Positions 8,569 through 16,461 of a stretch of DNA of 48,747 nt are shown here, in pieces. The notes under the pieces were generated by a model. That model did not search any database and was not told the DNA's origin. It saw only the letters and a program-made list of their open reading frames with translations. How positions within the stretch are numbered: position 1 is the first letter of the stretch; each line of letters begins with the position of its first letter. The stretch covers positions 1 through 48,747 of the forward strand of contig CAZCBN010000007.1 of assembly GCA_964496975.1 (NCBI GenBank), given 5' to 3'. This DNA comes from CAZCBN01 sp964496975 (GTDB lineage Bacteria > Planctomycetota > Phycisphaerae > Phycisphaerales > UBA1924). Made by a program: the position numbers and the translations under genes.

Positions 8569-10149
8569 CTACGCGGCGGACACCTCGCGCGGGCGAGGGT
8601 CGTCGAGGAAATACATGGGCACCACCTCGACGGCGGCGCCCGCAAAGACCGCTTGGGCGCGGCGGAGGATGATGGGCTCGTGCGCGTCGGACGAGGGGAG
8701 CACCGCGGTGAAGCGCCGCGGGGCGTGCGCGAGCGACGCGGGCGAGACGACGGGGACGCCCGCGATCTCGGCCGCGGCGGGCGCGTCGTCGAGGACGCAG
8801 TCGACTTCGAGCAGGCCGGCGGGCCAGCCCTCGCGCAGCAGGCGGGCGGTGTGGCGGCCCGCGCCGAAGAGGGCGATGCGGCGGTGCCCCGCGCGGCGGA
8901 GCGACTCGGCGAGCGAGCGGAGGTGCGCGGGCGCGTCGGCGGGGGCGATGGACCTCCACCAGAACTCGCCGGCGAGGGGCGTGGATCGGAGGCGGTTGAC
9001 CTCGGCGATGAAGTGGCGGCGCTCGTCGGTGTCGGGCAAGCCGTGCTCGGCGCGGAGGAGGACGCCGTCGAGCACCATGCGCCAGCGGCCGGCGAGGCGG
9101 GCGGGGCCCGGGGCGGCGCGTTCGGGGGTGAAGCGGCGGACAAACTCGGCGAGCCAGAAGGCGGCGCGGGCGGGGTTGTTCGCGTGCAGCTCGTGCCAGG
9201 CGCGGTGCCAGAGGGTGATGAGCGCGGCCTCGGGGCTGAGGGCGGCGGCCCAGTAGGACTCGGCCTCGTGCCAGGCGGCCTCGCGGCGCGCCGGGTCGGC
9301 GAGGTCGGCGGCACGCCACAGGCCGGCGAGGGCGGGCTCGGGGTTGCCGCGGCAGCGGAAGGTGACGGTGGCGCCGGCGTGGATGTTGTGCACGGGCTCG
9401 AAGACGCTGCGCAGCTGCCACATGTGCAGCGGGATCCAGGGGACGTAGGGGTCTTTGAAGTCTTGCTGCACGAGGTGGCCCCCGGGGACGAGGTGCGAGG
9501 CGAAGGCGCGGAGCACGGTGAGGTGGACGCCCCAGGTCTTGGCAACGTCAACAAAGAGCAGCTCGACGGGGTCTTGCTCGGGGTAGAGGGCGCGGCAGGC
9601 GGTGGCGTCGGCGTCGTCCGGGATGAAGCCGGGGCGGACGGTGAGGTCTTTCAGCCGCAGGCTGTGGAGCTCGGCGTAGCGGGGCAAAAAGTTCTCGCCG
9701 GGGCGGATGCCCATGGCGGCGAAGCCGCCGGCCTTGGTGCCCGCGGCGTGGGTCGGGGCGACGAAGGCGTCGTGCGTGATGATCGGGAGGAGCGGGGCGT
9801 GGCCCCGGGCGGCGCCGCGGCGGCCGGCGAGCGCGCCCGCGTGCAGCGCGGCGGTGGAACCGCCCAGGCAGCAGCCGAGCTCCACGATGCGCCCCTCGCC
9901 GCGGCAGGAGGCGGCGAGGTAGTGCAGGTAGTCGACCTCGGCGGGGACGAGCATGGTGGGCACGCCCAGATCGCCTGGCAGCGGGAGCGCGCGGCTTGGG
10001 TGCGTGGGCTCGGCGGGGGCACCGGAAGAGGGGCCGGACGAGGGGCCGCGGGCGATGAGCTCGGGCATCGCAGCGTCGGCGGTGTCGGCGTCGGGCAGGG
10101 GCGGGTCCCAGCAGCGGCCGACGGTCTGGTCGTAAAGACTGGGGCCCAT
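8569..10149 (-). CDS. Methyltransferase-like protein with C-terminal GAG-HT module
   Basis: The product has 526 residues. The N-terminal half holds a TylF/Methyltransf_24-like Rossmann domain: RIVELGCCLGGSTAALHAG (about residue 87), a later LLFVDVAKTWGVH strand and HLVPGGHLVQQDF, where members of the family keep acidic residues for metal or SAM. A helical middle (about 290-420, AAWHEAESYWAAAL) follows. The last 100 residues repeat the GAG module of the neighbours (RRIALFGAGRHTARLL, CVLDDAPAAAEIAGVPVVS). ATG 10149 has a GAGG ribosome binding site 8 nt upstream. The order of domains is the reverse of the two downstream methyltransferases. Catalytic activity is not certain because the SAM loop is ELGCCLGGS rather than ExGxGxG. 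Confidence 0.8.
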   Translation of the reverse strand: MGPSLYDQTVGRCWDPPLPDADTADAAMPELIARGPSSGPSSGAPAEPTHPSRALPLPGDLGVPTMLVPAEVDYLHYLAASCRGEGRIVELGCCLGGSTAALHAGALAGRRGAARGHAPLLPIITHDAFVAPTHAAGTKAGGFAAMGIRPGENFLPRYAELHSLRLKDLTVRPGFIPDDADATACRALYPEQDPVELLFVDVAKTWGVHLTVLRAFASHLVPGGHLVQQDFKDPYVPWIPLHMWQLRSVFEPVHNIHAGATVTFRCRGNPEPALAGLWRAADLADPARREAAWHEAESYWAAALSPEAALITLWHRAWHELHANNPARAAFWLAEFVRRFTPERAAPGPARLAGRWRMVLDGVLLRAEHGLPDTDERRHFIAEVNRLRSTPLAGEFWWRSIAPADAPAHLRSLAESLRRAGHRRIALFGAGRHTARLLREGWPAGLLEVDCVLDDAPAAAEIAGVPVVSPASLAHAPRRFTAVLPSSDAHEPIILRRAQAVFAGAAVEVVPMYFLDDPRPREVSAA

Positions 10150-10200
10150 GCGTGTGCCTCGTGCGACGCGGGTCTGGTCTCGCGGCTGGGGGTGGTGCGG

Positions 10201-10929
10201 CTACAGGCGGATGAGCTGCCTCAGGCCGCAGAAGCTGACGCGTTTGCCGTATTCCAGGCCCGGGGACTCGGTGGTGCAGACCATGCCGGCGTCGAGGTAG
10301 GGCAGGCCGGCGGCGAGGGCGTCATCGATGGCGGTGCGGACGGGCTTGAAGTAGGCGTCGTGGCAGAGGATGACGGCGCCGGAGGCGGTGACATCGACAA
10401 GGCCCTTGAGGTCGGCGATGACGCCCTCGTAGGAGTGGTCGCCGTCGACGAAGACCCACTCAAAGGGGCCGCCGGCGCGGCGAGCGGCCTCGGGCAGCGC
10501 GCGGGGGCTGGGGCCGGTGAGCAGCTCGGCGACGTCGCCCAGCGTGGCGGCGTAGTCAAAGACGGGCTGGGGCTCGGGATCGACGCCGATGAGCCGGCCG
10601 CGGCCGAGGTCTCGCAGGGCGCCCGCGATGATGACGCTGCTGAGGCCCTGGGAGACGCCGATCTCGAGCGCACGCCGCGGGGCCTTGGCGAAGACGGAGG
10701 CGTAGACGAAGACCTTTTCGCGCGGGGCGAGCTGGGCGGTGACGGCCAGCACCTCGGCCATGCGCAGGGGCTGCGCGACCAGTTGTGGGGAGGGCGGCGA
10801 GTCCGGCACAAAGGTGGTGACGGGCGGCGTGGAGACGGGCGGCGTGGAGACGGGGAGGGGCGTCTCGGCGGCAGGGGCCCGGAGATGGGGAGACAGATCG
10901 GCCTGCGCGGTGGCGGGAGCGACGGTCAT
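10201..10929 (-). CDS. Class I SAM-dependent methyltransferase (Methyltransf_24 type)
   Basis: The product has 242 residues: a Pro/Thr-rich lead containing a duplicated VSTPP element, then a compact methyltransferase with ALEIGVSQGLSSVIIAGAL (motif I), LIGVDPEPQPVF, WVFVDGDHSYEGVIADL and GAVILCHDAYFKPVRTAIDD. The VDGDHSYEGV and HDAYF motifs are characteristic of the cephalosporin hydroxylase/TylF-like group, which uses a metal and methylates hydroxyls on sugars or lipids. The ATG at 10929 has no clear ribosome binding site. It is the first gene of the methyltransferase/glycosyltransferase run and lies 51 nt before the next gene. The encoded VSTPPVSTPPV repeat matches a 15-bp DNA repeat around 10825-10855. 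Confidence 0.85.
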   Translation of the reverse strand: MTVAPATAQADLSPHLRAPAAETPLPVSTPPVSTPPVTTFVPDSPPSPQLVAQPLRMAEVLAVTAQLAPREKVFVYASVFAKAPRRALEIGVSQGLSSVIIAGALRDLGRGRLIGVDPEPQPVFDYAATLGDVAELLTGPSPRALPEAARRAGGPFEWVFVDGDHSYEGVIADLKGLVDVTASGAVILCHDAYFKPVRTAIDDALAAGLPYLDAGMVCTTESPGLEYGKRVSFCGLRQLIRL

Positions 10930-11000
10930 GCGGGCTGTATCGGACGAGGGGCGGCCGGGTCCGCAGCATTTGCGCGGGCGGCGGACGGGGGAGGCGGGCG

Positions 11001-11036
11001 GCGGGCCCGGCGGGCCCGGCGGGCCCGGCGGGCCCG
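11001..11036. repeat. Four tandem 9-bp GCGGGCCCG units
   Basis: Four perfect copies of GCGGGCCCG lie end to end, each with a GGGCCC palindrome, followed by GCGGGG. They sit between the carboxypeptidase stop (11054) and the next gene start (10929), just downstream of a minus-strand gene. Each unit can pair with the others, so a folded transcript end is possible; there is no T-tract. Confidence 0.8.
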
Positions 11037-11053
11037 GCGGGGAGTTCGCCCGT

Positions 11054-13423
11054 TCAGGGGGCGGCGTCGAGGCGGCGGAGGTACTCGATCTGGTCGAGGA
11101 AGGTGACCTCGCCCGAGGCGTCGAAGTCGGCGGCGGGGTCGGCCGCGGCGACGAGGGCCAGGGCGGCGAGGACGTCGGCCGAGTTCAGCACGCCGAAGGG
11201 GGGGGCGAGGTCAAGCGGGCCGCGGCAGGGGGCGAAGTGCTCGATGCGGAGGTCGTCGACGCCGGCTTCGACGATGGAGCCGCCGCGGCCGTCGAAGGCG
11301 ATGAAGCGGACGCGGAGGCGGTCGGTGGGGGCGACGACGTCGGCGATGCGGAAGCGGCGGGTGAGCCAGACGCCGGCGTTGTCGTACGCGCTCTCCAAGG
11401 GTTGCCAGGTGGTGCCGTCGTCGGGGGAGAGTTCGACGAACATGACGTCGGCGGAGGGCTCGCTGCCGGCGTTGTTGGAGAACCAGCGGGCGTAGGAGAT
11501 CCAGGCCTCGGTGCCGGCGGGGGCGGAGGCGTTCAGGCGGGGGCTGGTGAGGGTGGTGGCGCCGCCGTCGACGTCATTCGCACCGGTGCCGGTGCCGGCG
11601 AGGGGGCCGGTGATCCAGCAGAGCGTGCCGGCGGGGGAGGCGTCGTTTTCGGGCTGCGCGGCGGTGGCCTGCGGGTCGGCGCGTTGCCAGCGGCCGGCGG
11701 TGGTGGCGGTGTCGGTCGGTGCGCCGACGGTCCAGCCGGTGTTGGTCTCCATGGTGTCTTCGAAGACGGTGGTGAAGGTGCCGGCGGCGGCGGTGACGGG
11801 GTGTTCGTTGCCGCGGGCGGGGAAGAGGACGGTGTTGCCGCGGCCGGTGGTGAAGGAGGTGTAGTACTCGATGGTGCCGCCGCAGTCGGCGGCGGGGAGG
11901 CTGGCGCGGTAGGCGCCGTTGGAGAGGGCCATGGGGGTGGGCGTGAAAGGGCCGCTTGTTCCTGCGCGGGTGTGCAGCGTGGCGGCGGTGACGGCGGCGT
12001 CGGTGGAGGTGACCTGCACTGCGACCTCTGCGGCGGCGCCCTGCGCCAGCGAGAGGGGCTTGCCGTCGGGGAGGAATCGGGTGGTGATGCCGTCGAGCAG
12101 GCCCTCGGCCATGGTGAGGAAGGCGGCGAGGTTTTCGCGCGCGGTGGGGAGGATCTGCGTGGGGCTTGGGGCGAAGCCGCCGAGGAGGTCGTTGTCGGGG
12201 CGGAGCTCGATGGTGTAGGACCAGAGGTCGGCGACGTCGTAGGCCCAGTCTTGGGAGACGCCGCCGGCGGGGTAGAGGGCGACGGACTGGATGGGGTCGT
12301 AGTAGGTGCCGCCGGCGTCGATCATGGCGCGGCCCATCGCGAAGCCGAGGTTGACGAAGGTGGGCTCGTCGGCGGCGGGCGGGCGGGCGGTGCGGTCGCC
12401 CCAGGGCCAGAGGACGAGGGCGGAGTAGGAGTGGAAGTCAATGTGCGCGAAGAGGTGCGGGCTCGCGAGGACGAAGTCTCGGAAGGCGCGGGTCTCGGGC
12501 TCGGAGAAGGGGGCGGTGCCCTGGTAGATGTCGCTGGAGGTGGTGGTGCTGGCGCCGACGCCCCAGCCGGTGCTGAAGTTGCGGTTCCAGTCGACGCCGA
12601 AGGTGCCGTTGCCGTTGTTGCGGCGGTTCTTTCGCCAGAGGCGGGTGCCGGTGTTGAGCCATGAGTAGGCGTAGCCGTCGGGGTTGGCGACGGGGAGGAC
12701 CTCGACGGACGCGCGGTCGAGCAGCGCGGTGATGCGCGGGTCGACGCCGTAGCCCTCGGCGAGGGCACGGGAGATGTAGAGCACCGTCATCGGGTTGATC
12801 CACTCGCGGGCGTGGGCGCCGCCGTTGATGAAGACCGCGGGGCGGCCCGAGGGGGCGCCGGGGGCGGCGATCGTGAAGACCTCGAGCGGGCGGCCCTCGT
12901 GCGTGGTGCCGATGGAGCGGACCGGGGAGACGACCTCGGGAAGGTCGGCTCGCAGCGCGGCGACGAAGGACTGGATCTGCGGCAGGGGCTTGAAGTCGGT
13001 GAAGAACGACTCGTCGGCGACGGCGGCGAGGGCGAGCGGGTTGATCGGGCCGCCGAGGCCGGCCTCGGCCTGCGCGTCGAGGCGGGCCCGCTCTGCGTTC
13101 AGCGTGGCCTGGATGTTGGGGTTGCGGACTTCGAGAGGGACGCCGGCCTCGGCGAGCAGGGCGAGGTCGGCGGGGGACGCGATGTAGTCACCCTGGCCCA
13201 GCGGGCCGACACGCTCGGACATGACCAGCAGGTCCAGCGACGCGACGGCGAGGGCGTGCCGGGGCGACGTGGGCGCGAGGCGGACGAGGGCGTGGTTCTC
13301 AAAGGAGCGGACGGGCTCGAGGGCCGGGGCCGGGGCGGCCTGGGCCGGTTGGGCGTGCGCGGGAGACGCGAGGGCCGGGAGGAACATCGCAGGAGCGAGG
13401 GCGGCACGGATGGGGAAGCGCAT
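11054..13423 (-). CDS. Secreted M14 zinc carboxypeptidase with C-terminal jelly-roll and dockerin-like tail
   Basis: The product has 789 residues. A signal peptide (to about A24, ASPAHAQ) is followed by an M14-type propeptide (about 40-118) and a carboxypeptidase A-like catalytic domain (about 150-450). The zinc and catalytic residues are visible: HAREW (H204, E207), the NPDGYAYSW loop, RKNRR, DWNRNF (R281), HIDFHSYS (H331) and YTIELRPD (E406). Residues about 570-735 form a beta-rich immune-inhibitor-A/MAM-like domain (FEDTMETNTGWTV, WISYARWFSNN, VDDLRIEHF). The end (LNSADVLAAL, ADFDASGEVTFLDQIEYL) resembles a dockerin-type calcium tail. It should cleave C-terminal residues from peptides outside the cytoplasm. 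ATG 13423 has a GAGGT site close upstream; open frame further upstream encodes low-complexity sequence. Confidence 0.93.
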   Translation of the reverse strand: MRFPIRAALAPAMFLPALASPAHAQPAQAAPAPALEPVRSFENHALVRLAPTSPRHALAVASLDLLVMSERVGPLGQGDYIASPADLALLAEAGVPLEVRNPNIQATLNAERARLDAQAEAGLGGPINPLALAAVADESFFTDFKPLPQIQSFVAALRADLPEVVSPVRSIGTTHEGRPLEVFTIAAPGAPSGRPAVFINGGAHAREWINPMTVLYISRALAEGYGVDPRITALLDRASVEVLPVANPDGYAYSWLNTGTRLWRKNRRNNGNGTFGVDWNRNFSTGWGVGASTTTSSDIYQGTAPFSEPETRAFRDFVLASPHLFAHIDFHSYSALVLWPWGDRTARPPAADEPTFVNLGFAMGRAMIDAGGTYYDPIQSVALYPAGGVSQDWAYDVADLWSYTIELRPDNDLLGGFAPSPTQILPTARENLAAFLTMAEGLLDGITTRFLPDGKPLSLAQGAAAEVAVQVTSTDAAVTAATLHTRAGTSGPFTPTPMALSNGAYRASLPAADCGGTIEYYTSFTTGRGNTVLFPARGNEHPVTAAAGTFTTVFEDTMETNTGWTVGAPTDTATTAGRWQRADPQATAAQPENDASPAGTLCWITGPLAGTGTGANDVDGGATTLTSPRLNASAPAGTEAWISYARWFSNNAGSEPSADVMFVELSPDDGTTWQPLESAYDNAGVWLTRRFRIADVVAPTDRLRVRFIAFDGRGGSIVEAGVDDLRIEHFAPCRGPLDLAPPFGVLNSADVLAALALVAAADPAADFDASGEVTFLDQIEYLRRLDAAP

Positions 13424-13488
13424 GGGGACCTCGCGATGCGGTGCGTGGTGAGGGACGAGGGCGCCGGGCTGGGCGTCTCCGCGGGCCC

Positions 13489-13542
13489 GCGACCGGGCAC
13501 GGGCCTGCGACGGGACACGGGCCTGCGACTGGGCACGGGCAC
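13489..13542. repeat. Three imperfect 18-bp tandem repeats
   Basis: Units begin at 13489, 13507 and 13525 and follow the pattern GCGAC(C/G/T)GG(G/A)CACGGGC(CT/AC). They lie in the 272-bp gap upstream of the carboxypeptidase gene and could be part of its leader or promoter region. No promoter hexamer was seen next to them. Confidence 0.75.
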
Positions 13543-13670
13543 GATACCCCGTCCCGCGCGGCGATGGAACGCGATTCGGTGGCCGGGCGGGTGCGGTTCT
13601 GCCGCGCCGCCCGCGGGAGGCGGGGCTTGGGGGGAGGACGCCCGGGGTTTGTTCGCGGACCGGGTGCCGG

Positions 13671-13688
13671 GGGGCCGCGGGGGCCGCG
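13671..13688. repeat. Two tandem 9-bp GGGGCCGCG units at the end of the symporter gene
   Basis: Two copies of GGGGCCGCG plus a trailing GGGGGCG lie 7 nt from the symporter stop codon. The arrangement matches the GCGGGCCCG array at 11001-11036, which also follows a minus-strand stop. Both could form strong G/C structures in the transcript. Confidence 0.65.
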
Positions 13689-13695
13689 GGGGCGT

Positions 13696-15453
13696 TTAGA
13701 GAACGTCCTTGCCCTCCACCACGTCGGTGATGGAGGCGGGGGTGTGGGCTTCCTTCTCGAAGTCGCCCCGCTTGAGCTTGGTCATGTACTCGCGGTAGGC
13801 CTTCATCGCGATGGGCCCGAAGATGAGCATGATGGGGATGTTGGCCCAGAGCATGACGCCGGTGCCGAAGGTGGAGATGACGTCGAGATCGTTCTCGGTG
13901 GCGATGAGCGGGCTGGTGGCGAAGAGAACGAGGGCGCAGTAGACGAGCTTGTAGGGGAGGACGGCCCGCACGCCGAAGAGGAAGATGACGCCCTGCTCGC
14001 CGTAGTAGGACCACGAGATGATGGTGGAGACGGCGAAGAGCCAGACGGTGGCGGGGACGATGTAGCGGCCCAGGCCCGGGAGGACGGAGTCAAAGGCCTT
14101 GGCGGTGAGGGTGGCGGCCTTGAAGTCAAAGTAGACGCCGTCGACGGCGACGGTGGGCTTTTCGGGGAAGTCGATGGACTCCCAGTTGACGGTGAAGGGT
14201 GCGTCGTCGTCGGCGCGGCTCAGCTCGCCGAAGAGCTTGTGGCGGGTGCCGCCGGACTCGGACTTTGTCGTGGACTCGAGGATGACAAAGACCTTGATGC
14301 CCTCGCGGAGCTGGTCGTGGGCTTCTTCCTTGTTGCGGGCCTCGGGGCCGACCTCGACGACGGAGGGGGTGGCGATGGTCCAGTTGCCCTCGGCGGTCTG
14401 GATGACCTGGGCGGGCTCTGCGAAGCGGAGGGCGGGGGAGCGGTTCCACGTGCCGCTGAGGAGGATGACGATGGCGGTGAGCGTGCAGACGACGATGGTG
14501 TCGATGAAGGGCTCAAGGCCGGCGACGACGCCCTCGCGGACGGGCTCGTGCGTCTTGGCGGCGGAGTGGGCGATGGGGGCGGAGCCCTGGCCCGCCTCGG
14601 AGGAGAAGAGGGCCCGCTGCATGCCCTTCAGGAACCCGAAGCTGGCGGTGCCGCCGAGGAAGGCGCCGGCGGCGTCGGTCGGGGAGAAGGCCTCGGTGAT
14701 GATGAGGCGGAACATCTCGGGGACGCGGTCGATCTCCATCGCGAGGACGAGGAGGGCGGCGAGGAGGTAAACGCCGCACATGAGCGGGACGAGGCGGCCC
14801 GAGATGGAGCCGATGCGCTTGATGCCGCCGATGATGACGAGGGCAACGAGCATGGTGACGACGATGCCGGTGACGTACCAAGGGATGTCGAAGTAGGACT
14901 TGGAGATGTCGGCGACGTTCCAGGCCTGGAACATGTTGCCGCCGGTGGCGGCAGAGACGAGCAGGGAAATGCAGAAGATGCCGCCGACGATGGTGCCGAG
15001 CGGCTTGAGGGCGGGATTGATGGCGGCGAAGCCCTTTTGGCAGACCCACATGGCCCCGCCGTGGGGGTTTTCCGGGTCGGTGGTGTTTCGGTAGAGCATG
15101 GCCTGCGTGACTTCGGTGAGCTTCAGCGCCATGCCGACGAAGCCGGTGACCCACATCCAGAAGACGGCGCCGGGGCCGCCGAGGCTGATGGCGAGCGCGA
15201 CGCCGGCGATGTTGCCCAGGCCGACGGTGGCGGAGAGGGCGGTGGAGAGGGCCTGGAAGTGGTTGATGGCGCCGGGGTCTTGCTTGCTGTCGTACTTGCC
15301 GCGGATGACGGCGGCGCCGTGGGTGAGGGCGCGGTACTGGCCGAAGCCGGACCACACGGTGAAGAGGAGGCCGACGGCGAGCACGACATAGAGGGCGGCG
15401 TCGCTCCAGATGACGCCGTTGACGTTGCGGAGCAAATCCATGAACTGGGCCAT
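13696..15453 (-). CDS. Alanine/amino acid:Na+ symporter (AGCS family) with large inserted loop
   Basis: The product is a 585-residue inner-membrane symporter. AGCS hallmarks are clear: FQALSTALSATVGLGNIAGV, GGPGAVFWMWVTGFVGMALK, GGAMWV, ALFSSEAGQGSAPIAHSAA and a late STIISWSYYGEQ. Around ten membrane spans are visible. Family members are usually 450-500 residues. The extra length is a hydrophilic insert of roughly 120 residues between IVILLSGTWNR and LTAKAFDSVLPG, where other members go directly from one span to the next; it contains VFVILESTTKSES and NWESIDFPEKP. ATG 15453 has AAGGA about 10 nt upstream. The gene is divergent from the gene at 15591 and ends beside G/C-rich 9-bp repeats. Confidence 0.93.
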   Translation of the reverse strand: MAQFMDLLRNVNGVIWSDAALYVVLAVGLLFTVWSGFGQYRALTHGAAVIRGKYDSKQDPGAINHFQALSTALSATVGLGNIAGVALAISLGGPGAVFWMWVTGFVGMALKLTEVTQAMLYRNTTDPENPHGGAMWVCQKGFAAINPALKPLGTIVGGIFCISLLVSAATGGNMFQAWNVADISKSYFDIPWYVTGIVVTMLVALVIIGGIKRIGSISGRLVPLMCGVYLLAALLVLAMEIDRVPEMFRLIITEAFSPTDAAGAFLGGTASFGFLKGMQRALFSSEAGQGSAPIAHSAAKTHEPVREGVVAGLEPFIDTIVVCTLTAIVILLSGTWNRSPALRFAEPAQVIQTAEGNWTIATPSVVEVGPEARNKEEAHDQLREGIKVFVILESTTKSESGGTRHKLFGELSRADDDAPFTVNWESIDFPEKPTVAVDGVYFDFKAATLTAKAFDSVLPGLGRYIVPATVWLFAVSTIISWSYYGEQGVIFLFGVRAVLPYKLVYCALVLFATSPLIATENDLDVISTFGTGVMLWANIPIMLIFGPIAMKAYREYMTKLKRGDFEKEAHTPASITDVVEGKDVL

Positions 15454-15590
15454 GATGGGCGGTTCCTTGCGGAGGGGCGTCGGGCGTGCGGCGTCGGGCC
15501 GGGTGTCCGGCGGGGCCGGCCCCGGGCGTGTCAACGTACTGCAAAGACGGGCGGCGTGCGCGCTTGCGGCCCGGGGCCGGGCATGGTCTG

Positions 15591-16400
15591 ATGCGCGGGA
15601 TGCCTTGGGACGCGGCGGAACTGGCGGGGGCGGCGTGCGACGCGCTGGCAGCGGAGGATGCCCGCCTGCGGGCGGAGCAGTCGGTCTACGGGGTGGATGC
15701 GCTGGGCGAGACGGCGCTGCACGCGGTCTTGGCCCGGGGTCTGGGCCTGGGGCTGGCCCGGGGTGGGGCGCCGGGGGAGGTGCCCGGCGCGGAGCTGGGC
15801 AACGGGCACGGGTGGGGCGTGCTGCGGGAGGTGCGGTACCCCTCGCTCCCGGCGGGGGCGGGGCGCACGCCGGCGGAGCGGGCCCGGGAACGGTGCGATC
15901 TGGTGCTGACGCCGGGGCCGGGGCAGGTGATCGCCGACCCGGTGGCGACGCGCCGGGTGGTGGAGGCCGGGGCGGGGACGCTGTTCGGCGCGGTGGCGCA
16001 GGAGATGGCGGCCCGGGCGAGGCCGGCGAACGCGATCGAGCCCGAAGAGGCGGCGTGGATTGAGGTCAAGGCGATCGGGCAGGTTGCGTTTCGCGACGGG
16101 GTGCCCACGCCCAACACGGCCTATGCCGCGGAGCTGACCCGCGGCCCGCTGGCGGACGCGGTGAAACTGGCCGCCGAGCCGCGGGCGGGGTGGCGGGCCT
16201 GCCTCGTCGTGCTGTTCACGGCGGACGAGGCGGCGGCCCGGCATGACCTCGCGATGCTGGCGCACCGGCTGCTCGACTTTGGGACGCCCATCGGCACGCC
16301 GGGCGTTCGGGTCGGGGCGATCGAGGACCGGGTGGGACAGGGGGCGGTGGGCGTGGCGGTGGTGCCGGTGCGCGGGGCGGAGGGGGAGGAGACGGGGTGA
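15591..16400 (+). CDS. Uncharacterised protein with a possible PD-(D/E)XK nuclease-like core
   Basis: This is a 269-residue soluble protein that was not recognised as a named family. Several features fit the PD-(D/E)XK phosphodiesterase fold: an early helix with conserved-looking Glu (LGETALHAVLARGL, E40), a strand RCDLVLTP (D103), and a strand WIEVKAIGQ (E158, K160) followed by LFTADE-type strands. The 55-residue distance between D103 and E158 is longer than usual. It could act on nucleic acid, or be a non-catalytic member. The start ATG 15591 follows no clear ribosome binding site; ATG 15600 is nearly as likely. It diverges from the symporter gene and converges on lpxB. Confidence 0.65.
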   Translation: MRGMPWDAAELAGAACDALAAEDARLRAEQSVYGVDALGETALHAVLARGLGLGLARGGAPGEVPGAELGNGHGWGVLREVRYPSLPAGAGRTPAERARERCDLVLTPGPGQVIADPVATRRVVEAGAGTLFGAVAQEMAARARPANAIEPEEAAWIEVKAIGQVAFRDGVPTPNTAYAAELTRGPLADAVKLAAEPRAGWRACLVVLFTADEAAARHDLAMLAHRLLDFGTPIGTPGVRVGAIEDRVGQGAVGVAVVPVRGAEGEETG

Positions 16401-16461
16401 GGCGGGCGCGACCGCGGGTGGGTCGAGAGGGGAATCGGACGTTGTGGTGGTGCGCGGTCGG

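Noticed and set aside
8505..9554. N-terminal extension of the methyltransferase at 7491-8504 to a 687-residue protein
   Set aside because: The extension is Ser/Pro/Arg low complexity in a shifted frame of the neighbouring gene; a good ATG with ribosome binding site exists at 8504.
10930..10950. GATACA upstream of the methyltransferase at 10929 as another leaderless -10
   Set aside because: It lacks the final T of TAnnnT, so it was not counted in the set.
11001..11036. GCGGGCCCG array as a CRISPR or protein-coding repeat
   Set aside because: The units are 9 bp with no spacers and lie outside genes.
8185..11106. Very long open frame on the plus strand, antisense to the methyltransferases
   Set aside because: Its Gly/Ala/Arg-rich translation has no domains, and the minus strand carries recognisable genes. 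Long antisense frames are expected at this GC content.
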